Assembly: GCA_020718785.1 (NCBI GenBank)
Contig: DYRK01000393.1
Location: 1-5,768, forward strand
Source: Desulfatirhabdium butyrativorans
GTDB lineage: Bacteria; Desulfobacterota; Desulfobacteria; Desulfobacterales; DYRK01
Length of the DNA: 5,768 nt
Direction: 5' to 3'
Both the position numbers and the translations under genes were made by a program. Positions 1 to 5,538 of the stretch are shown in pieces (positions within the stretch are counted from its first letter, which is position 1; each line of letters starts with the position of its first letter). The notes under the pieces are model-generated. The model did not search any database, had not been told where the DNA came from, and saw only the letters and a program-made list of their open reading frames with translations.

Positions 1-119
1 AATTGACATTTTAACTTATACAGTCAAATGATAACCCATTTCACATCAAACGTAATGAAGACGGCGGCAGCCTCCGATTCGAAAGCGATATTGCGCCTTT
101 CAAACCGAGAAGCGATATT

Positions 120-938
120 GTGCTTGTGGGAAAAGCGTATCCGCCCAAAAGAGGAACTGTTCAGGCAATTGATGTGATGCTGAGGGTGGGAGCAATAAAA
201 AAAGTCCTCAGAATTATCGGCGACCGCCAGTGGATGGGTTCGGGTCTTCTGTCTTCGGACCGCCGGACCGAGCCTAAGCCCTTTGCAGTCATGGATATTG
301 TCTATGAGCGGGCATTCGGCGGCATAGATAAGGAAAGCGGAGAATTCTGCAAAGAAAACCTTGCGGGAAAAGGCTTTGTCGGCAAAAGCTCGAAAAAAGT
401 CTCCGAAGGGATTCCCCTGCCGAATATCGAAGACCCTGCAAATCTGATCGCTTCATGGCGCGATCATCCCAAACCGGTCGGATTCGGTTTTTACAGCAAA
501 GCATGGATGCCGAGAGCCGCTTACGCCGGAACTTACGATGAAAAATGGCGCAAAACCCGTTCTCCGGATCCGCCCGAAGATTTCCGCTTTGATTATTACA
601 ATGCCGCGCATCCGGATTTGCAGGTCAAAGGCTATTTAAAAGGAAACGAAGAGGTGGAACTCGTGCATCTCACACCCGAAAGCCGCATCCGATTCCATCT
701 GCCCGGAATAAGCTTCGCATGCACGGTCGGCAAATCGTTTGAAAATAATTCTGTTAGCGAACAGATAAAGCTCAATGCCGATACCCTTTGCCTGATTCCG
801 GATGAAAAACGCTTTTATCTGATGTGGCGGGGAACCTGTCCGGTTCAGAATTTGGAGGCATCAGAAATAAAACAGATAGAAATCGAGACGCTCACTCTGA
901 CTGACAAATCAGAATCAGCAATTCTCATTTTGACGTAA
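120..938 (+). CDS. DUF2169 family protein, T6SS-associated, N-terminus disrupted or incomplete
   Basis: DUF2169 proteins occur in T6SS vgrG/PAAR/effector clusters and are thought to act as adaptors or chaperones that load effectors in the cytoplasm; that role is family knowledge and is not shown here. The sequence shows the family's recurrent blocks: VYERAFGGID near residue 62, ENLAGKGF near 79, a LPNIEDPANLI block near 100, then HPKPVGFGFYSKAWMPRAAYAGTYD over about 116-140, a DYYNAAHPDLQ block near 158 and a LHLPG-like beta segment near 192. The only usable start in this frame is GTG at 120, but family-like residues precede it: positions 78-119 read FESDIAPFKPRSDI, normally upstream of VLVGKAY. 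In-frame codons run back to 15 with no ATG, GTG or TTG, and a TAA sits at 12-14. The true N-terminal part, probably some tens of residues, is therefore missing or in another frame. Family call is confident; the start is not. Confidence 0.85.
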   Translation: MLVGKAYPPKRGTVQAIDVMLRVGAIKKVLRIIGDRQWMGSGLLSSDRRTEPKPFAVMDIVYERAFGGIDKESGEFCKENLAGKGFVGKSSKKVSEGIPLPNIEDPANLIASWRDHPKPVGFGFYSKAWMPRAAYAGTYDEKWRKTRSPDPPEDFRFDYYNAAHPDLQVKGYLKGNEEVELVHLTPESRIRFHLPGISFACTVGKSFENNSVSEQIKLNADTLCLIPDEKRFYLMWRGTCPVQNLEASEIKQIEIETLTLTDKSESAILILT

Positions 939-1041
939 AGCGGCCCATCTAAAAATTGGCAAACCCGCTTCACATAAAGGGAGATTCCGGCTGTTTCCGC
1001 AGATAATTTTCAACGCCGTTTTTCAAAATGAGAATTGCTGA
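915..1041. repeat. Perfect 19-bp inverted repeat across the DUF2169 gene tail and downstream spacer
   Basis: The 19 bases TCAGCAATTCTCATTTTGA at 915-933 reappear as an exact reverse complement at 1023-1041. The left arm encodes the last residues of the DUF2169 protein and stops just before its TAA (936-938); the right arm is in the spacer. The 89 bases between them hold a smaller pairing, AAGCGG at 938-943 with CCGCTT at 965-970. Bases 1041-1064 also resemble the left-arm region in direct orientation, with AATCAGAAT, then an AT-rich stretch ending TTGATTGACG. A folded 3' end of the transcript is possible, but no T-tract follows either hairpin, so I do not call a terminator. Confidence 0.8.
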
Positions 1042-1054
1042 ATCAGAATGAATT

Positions 1055-1082
1055 TTGATTGACGAACCCGACTATTTAAGAT
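1055..1082 (+). promoter_or_regulatory. Possible sigma70-like promoter for the four-gene operon
   Basis: TTGATT at 1055-1060 and TAAGAT at 1077-1082 are separated by 16 bases, and each matches four of six positions of the -35 and -10 consensus. A start a few bases downstream would leave a very short leader that leads directly into the ribosome binding site at 1094-1100. The position, in the only sizeable spacer before the operon, is the main support. The match is weak and could be chance in AT-rich DNA. Confidence 0.25.
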
Positions 1083-1093
1083 AAGCTTATATC

Positions 1094-1100
1094 AAGGAGG
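1094..1100 (+). promoter_or_regulatory. Strong Shine-Dalgarno site that fixes the start at 1108
   Basis: AAGGAGG lies seven bases before ATG 1108 and is close to the ideal anti-16S complement. It supports that start over the later in-frame methionines at residues 14 and 17, which would delete part of the membrane anchor's flank. It is the best ribosome binding site in the window and suggests efficient translation of the first operon gene. Confidence 0.8.
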
Positions 1101-1107
1101 AAATGTC

Positions 1108-2508
1108 ATGCGCTATTATTTTTCTTTTGATAAAAAAAAGATCAGAATGCTGTATATGAGCTTCGTGTCCTTGTTTACACTGATATTTTTTATGGGCTGG
1201 CTTCTGGGAATGACGATGCCCATGTATTTTCTGCAACTGAATCAGGCTTCGGAAACGCATAAAGCTCAGGAAAGTTTCATATCCTCTGTTTCTTATATTT
1301 CCGATGCTGTCGCAAAAACATATCCGGAACCTGAAAATATCGCTCCGATTCCGAAACCAATTGTCGCCCAACGACTTGAAACATTACCGGAATCAAAGGT
1401 TGCAAAGCTGGAATTCATTATTGCCCAAGGACATTCCCGCAGAGAAGAGCAGACATCCGAAAAAGTTTTTCTTCATCTGGTGGAAACAGGTCCGGATCAT
1501 TGGAAATTTGAGACAGCAAGCGACAATACCTGTCCGAAACAGGTCTCTTACGCGGTGCTGGTCGGTTCTTTCTCAGAAAAAAACGATGCCGATAAGCTGA
1601 AGGGGAAACTTGAAAAACTGATAAAAGAATCGAAAGACAGATATCGGGACAAAGATATTCCCTATATCCGTAAAGCCTCTTCCATATATAAAACTCATGA
1701 GGAAACATTCAATTTGCTGATGGGAAAATATGACAATAAAGACGAAGCATACAATATGCTCGTGCAACTTCAGCATGATCTGAAAGAACTGATCATGGCT
1801 GCTGTCACCACTGTATCCGCAACCTCGTTTTTTTCGGTTCTCACAGGGGCTTTTTTAAAAGAAGAAGATGCCCGATCATTTGCCGAGGAATTCGGCAAAA
1901 AAGGTAAGGATACTTATATCGAATCTGTTGAAGGTTCTGACGGAACAAAAAATTGGCTTGTACGCATCGGCAGTGAAAATATGCCGTTAGATGAGGCTTC
2001 CGGTATCATTAAACAAAGCGGAAGGAAGAAAGCGGTAATTATTTCCGAAAAAACTCCGCCCGAATCCTGTAAGAAAAGCTATAGAATCCTGACAAAAGCA
2101 GATGCAGTAAAGGAATTGATGATTCCCCCCGAGCCGCCGAAAAAACCGGTGCCGCCTTATACTGTTCAACTGGCATCCTATTATTCAAAGGAAATGGCTC
2201 AGATAGGACTTGAAAAATGCAGGAATTACGGCTTATCCCCCCTGTATCTGGGAAGAAGAGGGAATCTGTGGATTACCTGTATGGGCTATTATGAGAACCG
2301 TCAGGCTGCTGAAAACGCAAAAGCAGCGGATAAAGCCAGAATTCTCAAAGCCATTTCCCCGCGTTCAGACGCATTTTCCACAAAAATACCCGGCTCTTCG
2401 GTGACAGACTTTTCACCATTGGAAGGCAAGCTGTCCCCTGTTTTTCAGCGTCCCGAACCCGCATCATATCTTTCAGATATGATAGATTATGAGGCATGTT
2501 TCGTATAA
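1108..2508 (+). CDS. Membrane-anchored protein with three SPOR-like domains
   Basis: The 466-residue product starts with a short basic cytoplasmic tail (RYYFSFDKKK) and one hydrophobic segment at about 14-40, giving an inner-membrane anchor with a periplasmic body. After a linker come three SPOR-like units. The first spans about 146-228 (opening SYAVLVGSFSEKNDA), the second about 239-314 (FFSVLTGAFLKEEDA, then NWLVRIGS) and the third about 350-417 (YTVQLASYYSKEMA, then LWITCMGYY). Each shows the SPOR pattern: a beta strand, a Gly or Ala, Ser/Ala-Phe/Tyr, then a helix rich in acidic residues and Ala, then a second beta strand. A Pro-rich hinge (PPEPPKKPVPP, 340-350) separates units two and three. 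Classical SPOR domains bind denuded septal glycan; the units here are divergent, and the third loses the usual Gly-Ser-Phe for Ala-Ser-Tyr, so binding is unproven. It opens an operon, 17 bases ahead of a gene with a related N-terminus. Exact family unknown. Confidence 0.85.
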   Translation: MRYYFSFDKKKIRMLYMSFVSLFTLIFFMGWLLGMTMPMYFLQLNQASETHKAQESFISSVSYISDAVAKTYPEPENIAPIPKPIVAQRLETLPESKVAKLEFIIAQGHSRREEQTSEKVFLHLVETGPDHWKFETASDNTCPKQVSYAVLVGSFSEKNDADKLKGKLEKLIKESKDRYRDKDIPYIRKASSIYKTHEETFNLLMGKYDNKDEAYNMLVQLQHDLKELIMAAVTTVSATSFFSVLTGAFLKEEDARSFAEEFGKKGKDTYIESVEGSDGTKNWLVRIGSENMPLDEASGIIKQSGRKKAVIISEKTPPESCKKSYRILTKADAVKELMIPPEPPKKPVPPYTVQLASYYSKEMAQIGLEKCRNYGLSPLYLGRRGNLWITCMGYYENRQAAENAKAADKARILKAISPRSDAFSTKIPGSSVTDFSPLEGKLSPVFQRPEPASYLSDMIDYEACFV

Positions 2509-2524
2509 TTAAAAGAGGAATACG

Positions 2525-3295
2525 ATGTATCATTTTTCATTGGATAAAAGACAGTCCGTTATAATGACGGTTGCTTTACTCGTACTGATCGTTTTAATTT
2601 TTTCTGCGGGTCTGCTTACAGGAATTCTTTTCCGCAAGCCCCGTATCTCCGATCAGGCAGCGATGTCATCTCAAATTGCGGCACCGGGAGGCAGCACGAA
2701 AATTACGGTGGATCCTCAGACCCTGCTTACGACAACGCCGCAGGGGATTATCAGCAAAGTCAAGGGCGAAGCAGCAAGTGAAAAAGCCGATCTTATGGGA
2801 AAAGTCCGGCAGCCCCGTCAGATCGAGATAGGCGGCGGCTCATCTCCGGCTGCCACGGAACAACAGGCACAGGATGCCGGATCAGAGATTAAAGCAGACA
2901 GTCCGTCAGCCGAAACACCGGCTCCGCAGCCTGCGGGTGATGAAACTAAAAAGGATGGGCAGAAAAATCAGGAAAAGCCCAAATCCGATATCCGTTTCTC
3001 GGTGGAGGCCGAGTCTTTTGTGCTGAAATCAAAGGCATTGCTTATAGCCAAAGAACTGGCAGCCAAAGGATGGGACAAAGCCTGCGTACTGAGGACAGAG
3101 GGACCCGATAATGACGGCAGTATCTGGTATGTGGTACAGATCGGGGATTACGATCATCTGGAAGCTGCCCAGACAGCAGCTTCCGAATTTCAACAAAAAG
3201 AAGGTGTTATTGCCGGAAATATAAGAACCATGACTGTTAAGCAATTACAGGAGCGGACTGTTTCGGATTCATCCGACAAGGAATCAAAACAATGA
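2525..3295 (+). CDS. Membrane-anchored protein with one C-terminal SPOR-like domain
   Basis: The 256-residue product has a short cytoplasmic tail (YHFSLDKRQ), a hydrophobic anchor at about 12-36, a long low-complexity linker rich in Pro, Gln, Glu, Lys and Ala (about 40-155), and a SPOR-like unit at about 156-236. That unit runs IRFSVEAESFVLKSKA, a helix, then IWYVVQIGDYDHLEAA. This short-tail, anchor, linker and terminal SPOR plan is that of FtsN-like and DedD-like periplasmic proteins, although nothing identifies it as either. The first 36 residues resemble those of the preceding product (an F-S-F/L-D-K core, then a hydrophobic run ending in a Gly-rich stretch), so the two genes may be partial paralogues. 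AGAGGAA lies six bases before ATG 2525 as a ribosome binding site. The stop overlaps the next start by four bases (ATGA), indicating translational coupling. Confidence 0.85.
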   Translation: MYHFSLDKRQSVIMTVALLVLIVLIFSAGLLTGILFRKPRISDQAAMSSQIAAPGGSTKITVDPQTLLTTTPQGIISKVKGEAASEKADLMGKVRQPRQIEIGGGSSPAATEQQAQDAGSEIKADSPSAETPAPQPAGDETKKDGQKNQEKPKSDIRFSVEAESFVLKSKALLIAKELAAKGWDKACVLRTEGPDNDGSIWYVVQIGDYDHLEAAQTAASEFQQKEGVIAGNIRTMTVKQLQERTVSDSSDKESKQ

Positions 3296-4023
3296 AAAAC
3301 AAAATAGTGCTATTGCTTATTTTTTCGATGCTTATCCTTTCAGCCGGATGCCGCGTGTCCGGTATCCCATTTTTTTGCAGATGGCAAACTTTTTCGGATT
3401 TTGCAATATGCAAAGACCTTGTTCCCTTCAGCGACGGGATTATGGACAAAATCGCAGACCGGATGAACGAAGTACAGTTTTATACGAGCGAGGAAATGAT
3501 CCTCACACGCGAAGCTTCGGAATCCGAAGCCGGTATTCTTGCCGGCAAAAGCCGTCGGCTTTATATCAAGGACAACCGAAGTATCATAGAAATCAGAATT
3601 CCGAAATATACCCCCTGTGTTTTTCACAGTGAAGACAGGGATCGGAACTTATTGTATGTCCAGTGCGAACCGTCTGATGACAGCAGCAATGAGCGAGTCA
3701 TACCCTTTGTCCGAAACGCGCAATACGGATATCTTCCGGATGACATGAAAAGCTATATTTATGAATTCAAAGATAAAAAAATAAATTATGACGGAAATAT
3801 CTATCTTGTTTCCTTTAATGAAATCTCTGTTTCTGTGAATGAAGAAGACTCATCCGTCTATGTCAGCGGAGCAGATGAGACAGGTGATGAACATTGCATC
3901 AAAAAAACCTGTTATCCGGTCTTGCTGGTTGACCTTGTGCAAGAATGCTTCAGAGAAAAAAACAGACGCGTTGTCCCCGGGAAATGGGTCGGGGAACAGG
4001 AAAGGAGCCTGCCTGAGAAATGA
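3292..4023 (+). CDS. Cysteine-containing lipoprotein of unknown family
   Basis: The 243-residue product begins with a type II signal peptide: a basic n-region (MKNK), a hydrophobic core at 5-16 and the lipobox LSAG-C20. Residue +2 is Arg rather than Asp, which by the rule known from enterobacteria favours export to the outer membrane; applying it here is inference. The mature part has seven more cysteines (29, 40, 109, 125, 202, 207, 219), an odd number, so at least one would be unpaired if the others form disulfides. Central residues about 85-180 alternate polar and hydrophobic residues (LYIKDNRSIIEIRIPKY, then NIYLVSFNEISVSV), suggesting a beta-rich fold. I recognise no family; TssJ, the T6SS lipoprotein, is a conceivable comparison, but no feature specific to it is visible. 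The ATG overlaps the upstream stop and the next gene overlaps this stop, so it is firmly inside the operon and may act with the two SPOR proteins. Confidence 0.8.
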   Translation: MKNKIVLLLIFSMLILSAGCRVSGIPFFCRWQTFSDFAICKDLVPFSDGIMDKIADRMNEVQFYTSEEMILTREASESEAGILAGKSRRLYIKDNRSIIEIRIPKYTPCVFHSEDRDRNLLYVQCEPSDDSSNERVIPFVRNAQYGYLPDDMKSYIYEFKDKKINYDGNIYLVSFNEISVSVNEEDSSVYVSGADETGDEHCIKKTCYPVLLVDLVQECFREKNRRVVPGKWVGEQERSLPEK

Positions 4024-4349
4024 TGAAAAAAATACTGATGATGACTTGTATTCTGGCATTGATAAGCACGACCGGCTTTGCCGGGACAGATTTTGTTCTC
4101 AACGTCAGCCCGGGATTTATTCTCTACAGTCCCGATGCCGAAGGTTTTAAAGTGTCGGACGGCTGGAAAACAGAGGAAACTGACGGCTATATCAGCAATA
4201 CGGCCATATTGGGAGCCGGTGTCGGGTTTGAAACGCCTGATCTTTTTTTTGATATGACCGGCGGTGTGGGCTATCTCTGGAGTTCTTCGGTAAAAGCAAA
4301 ATTGGTTATGATGGACTTTGCCTGCCGGCTTTTCCGTCCGGACCGTTAA
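4020..4349 (+). CDS. Short outer-membrane beta-barrel-like protein, probably C-terminally truncated
   Basis: The 109-residue product starts with a signal peptide (MMKKILMMTC, hydrophobic to about residue 18, likely cleavage after GFA at 21). The mature part shows strand-like, Gly-rich and aromatic alternation: DFVLNVSPGFILYS, ILGAGVGFETPDLFFDMTGGVGYLW, then VKAKLVMMDFACRLF. This resembles the first few strands of a small outer-membrane barrel, but known barrels have at least eight strands and usually well over 130 residues, and the C-terminal aromatic residue expected for barrel assembly is absent (it ends RPDR). Translation stops at 4347-4349 just after a strand begins. ATG 4020 overlaps the previous stop; ATG 4023 is an equally possible start. 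AAAGGAG at 4001-4007 is the ribosome binding site, rather far away. Truncation by rearrangement or frameshift near 4325-4400 is inferred. Confidence 0.65.
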   Translation: MMKKILMMTCILALISTTGFAGTDFVLNVSPGFILYSPDAEGFKVSDGWKTEETDGYISNTAILGAGVGFETPDLFFDMTGGVGYLWSSSVKAKLVMMDFACRLFRPDR

Positions 4350-4399
4350 ATGCTAAGGCTTCAGCCTGAAACTGTGTATGATTTGAAATATTCATAGTA
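4350..4399. other. Spacer between convergent genes with a small hairpin
   Basis: This 50-base gap separates the end of the operon from the end of the minus-strand gene. It contains AGGCT and AGCCT on either side of TC, a five-base-pair stem with a two-base loop, without a T-run on either strand that would make a convincing intrinsic terminator. TGAAATATTCA further on is a weak palindrome. No clear bidirectional terminator is seen, though convergent genes usually have one. Confidence 0.3.
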
Positions 4400-5230
4400 T
4401 CACTTCAGAACCCCCGGCGTCGGAATCACCGTTCCGGCAAGCACAGGACCCACTGGCACAACCGGCGGCGCAAATGTCGGAATCGGTCCTGTTCCCAATA
4501 CATTCTGAATAATCGTTGTGCTTTTGAATATCTGAAAAACCGTATGAAATGCCTTGGCAATCGCATCGAACAAATCCGGCGCGTGCAGGGCTTTCGGATC
4601 AGCAAGATTGGCTTCCATTGCGCTTTTCAGACTGCCCGGGGACAATCCCGCTTCTCCGGGAGAACTCAGAGCCATCAGCGGTATGGGAACATTGGGCATG
4701 GGAGGCGCGACAGGCCCCGGAAATGCCGCAAAAGGCGGATACATCAACGTGCCGGTCAATCCCGAATGCCAGGGCTGCCAAAGGGTTCCGAATGCCTGAG
4801 CAATGGCTTTGGAATACTTTATTTCCTGCGGTGTGCTTTTGGGGGCTGTTGCCAGAATCAAAGGCGTCAGCACAGGACCGATCACGCATCCCGGCATCAG
4901 CATTCCCGTAGGTCCGTTGATAATAACGCCGGCAATTGCAGTCATTTTCATCCATTTGTCAATCCCGTCGCAGATCGCGGCGCAGGCTCCGTCAATGTAG
5001 TTTTCAAATTTTTTGCCTATGGTACCGGCTGTATCCACATGATATTTATTCAGAGTCGGCTCTTTGAAAAGAGTCATTGGCGGATTTGCCGCGACTTTCC
5101 TCTCGCTTTTTTGAAATGCGTCAGGATACTGATCTCCCGGCTGTTTCCAGTTCACGGGCAGCCTGATATTTTTTGAGGCAAAATTTGTTTTTGCCAATCG
5201 GGACAACATGGCTTTCTGAGGTGCCGGCAT
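4400..5230 (-). CDS. Pro/Gly-rich protein of unknown family, candidate secretion-spike or effector partner
   Basis: The 276-residue product has no signal peptide. A polar N-terminal part (about 1-95) is followed by a hydrophobic Gly-rich stretch (about 96-128, MTAIAGVIINGPTGM onward) that could be buried or membrane-associated. A conserved-looking core follows, with TPQEIKYSKAIAQAFGTLW at about 133-151, WQPWH, and the block PPFAAFPGPVAPPMPNVPIP at about 165-184. A helical segment (200-240) leads to a Pro/Gly-rich end, GTGPIPTFAPPVVPVGPV, then TPGVLK. GPV recurs three times (118, 172, 261). The PMPNVPIP block faintly recalls the Pro-Tyr-Pro-Asn stretch of PAAR-like DUF4150 proteins, but I would not assign that family. 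ATG 5230 is preceded by AAAGG with a six-base spacer, which supports this start. The gene is convergent with the operon and co-oriented with the partial gene at the right edge. A T6SS-related role is inferred only from the DUF2169 neighbour. Confidence 0.8.
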   Translation of the reverse strand: MPAPQKAMLSRLAKTNFASKNIRLPVNWKQPGDQYPDAFQKSERKVAANPPMTLFKEPTLNKYHVDTAGTIGKKFENYIDGACAAICDGIDKWMKMTAIAGVIINGPTGMLMPGCVIGPVLTPLILATAPKSTPQEIKYSKAIAQAFGTLWQPWHSGLTGTLMYPPFAAFPGPVAPPMPNVPIPLMALSSPGEAGLSPGSLKSAMEANLADPKALHAPDLFDAIAKAFHTVFQIFKSTTIIQNVLGTGPIPTFAPPVVPVGPVLAGTVIPTPGVLK

Positions 5231-5236
5231 AGATAA

Positions 5237-5241
5237 CCTTT
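5237..5241 (-). promoter_or_regulatory. Ribosome binding site for the minus-strand gene
   Basis: On the minus strand AAAGG lies six bases before the ATG at 5228-5230. It favours this start over the next in-frame methionine (residue 8). The AT-rich bases just upstream (5242-5268) could hold a promoter, but no matched pair of -35 and -10 boxes with proper spacing is clear. Confidence 0.55.
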
Positions 5242-5268
5242 ATTTTATCTTTTTGAAAAATAGTCTTT

Positions 5269-5376
5269 GTAAGTCGGGTTGAGGCACGAAGCCCGACACA
5301 TCATGAGGGCAATCCCTACATCACATAGTCAATGAATTTTGGTGAATGTTGGGTTTCGTGCTTCAACCCAACCTAC
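5269..5376. repeat. REP-like pair of inverted hairpin units, MITE-like
   Basis: Two 32-base units face each other: 5269-5300 on the plus strand and 5345-5376 on the minus strand, matching at about 26 of 32 positions by hand alignment. Each unit is itself a hairpin. The left pairs GTCGGG (5273-5278) with CCCGAC (5292-5297); the right pairs GTTGGGTT (5348-5355) with AACCCAAC (5365-5372) around a loop of about nine bases. The differences between the arms keep the stems paired (GTCGGG/CCCGAC against GTTGGG/CCCAAC), as expected for selected or mobilised hairpins. Units of the GTAGGTTGGGTT type are dispersed in many proteobacterial genomes and are typically moved by RAYT transposases; no such gene is in this window. 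The element lies between two co-oriented minus-strand genes and could also act as a transcript stabiliser or attenuator. Confidence 0.8.
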
Positions 5377-5415
5377 ATGGCTGGATCATGTGCAAGATTG
5401 CGGCGATGACTCTCT

Positions 5416-5538
5416 TCAAGATTTTTCAGGCTGAGACGCTTCCGAAGGCTTTTCAGTCTCTGCTCCGAAAAACTCTTCTGCGGAGAATTTTTCGGAAGGG
5501 ACTGCATTCCGACGAATCCGGAAAAGTTCAAGTTGTCC
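5416..5538 (-). pseudogene. In-frame continuation beyond the TAG, likely former C-terminus
   Basis: After the TAG the same frame stays open for 40 codons to TGA at 5416-5418. It reads GQLELFRIRRNAVPSEKFSA, then a Glu/Pro/Ser-rich tail (EEFFGAETEKPSEASQPEKS). That composition is what a flexible acidic C-terminal tail looks like, and the junction MYIWI-stop-GQLELF would make a continuous helix if the stop were Gln (CAG to TAG is a single change). A decayed or nonsense-mutated gene end is the simplest reading. A sequencing error or translation through TAG are alternatives. Chance openness over 40 codons cannot be excluded. Confidence 0.5.

Noticed and set aside
84..120. Direct repeat AGCGATATTG at 84-93 and 111-120
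   Set aside because: Both copies encode Ser-Asp-Ile at two positions where the DUF2169 family itself repeats a Ser/Thr-Asp-hydrophobic motif, so protein constraint explains it.
28..177. Plus-strand 49-codon frame at the left edge
   Set aside because: It overlaps the DUF2169 frame, has no convincing ribosome binding site and its translation shows nothing recognisable.
938..970. Hairpin after the DUF2169 gene as an intrinsic terminator
   Set aside because: The AAGCGG/CCGCTT stem has a 21-base loop and no T-run after it.
1132..1139. Eight-A run near the start of the first SPOR-like gene as a phase-variation switch
   Set aside because: It encodes the Lys-rich tail before the membrane segment, which is expected in AT-rich Lys codons, and the frame is intact; nothing else suggests switching.
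4544..5176. Plus-strand 210-codon open frame opposite the 276-residue gene, and several shorter ones there
   Set aside because: Its translation is rich in Arg, Cys, His and Gln in no protein-like order, while the minus strand gives a longer product with a good ribosome binding site and patterned Pro/Gly/Trp blocks. It is a shadow frame.
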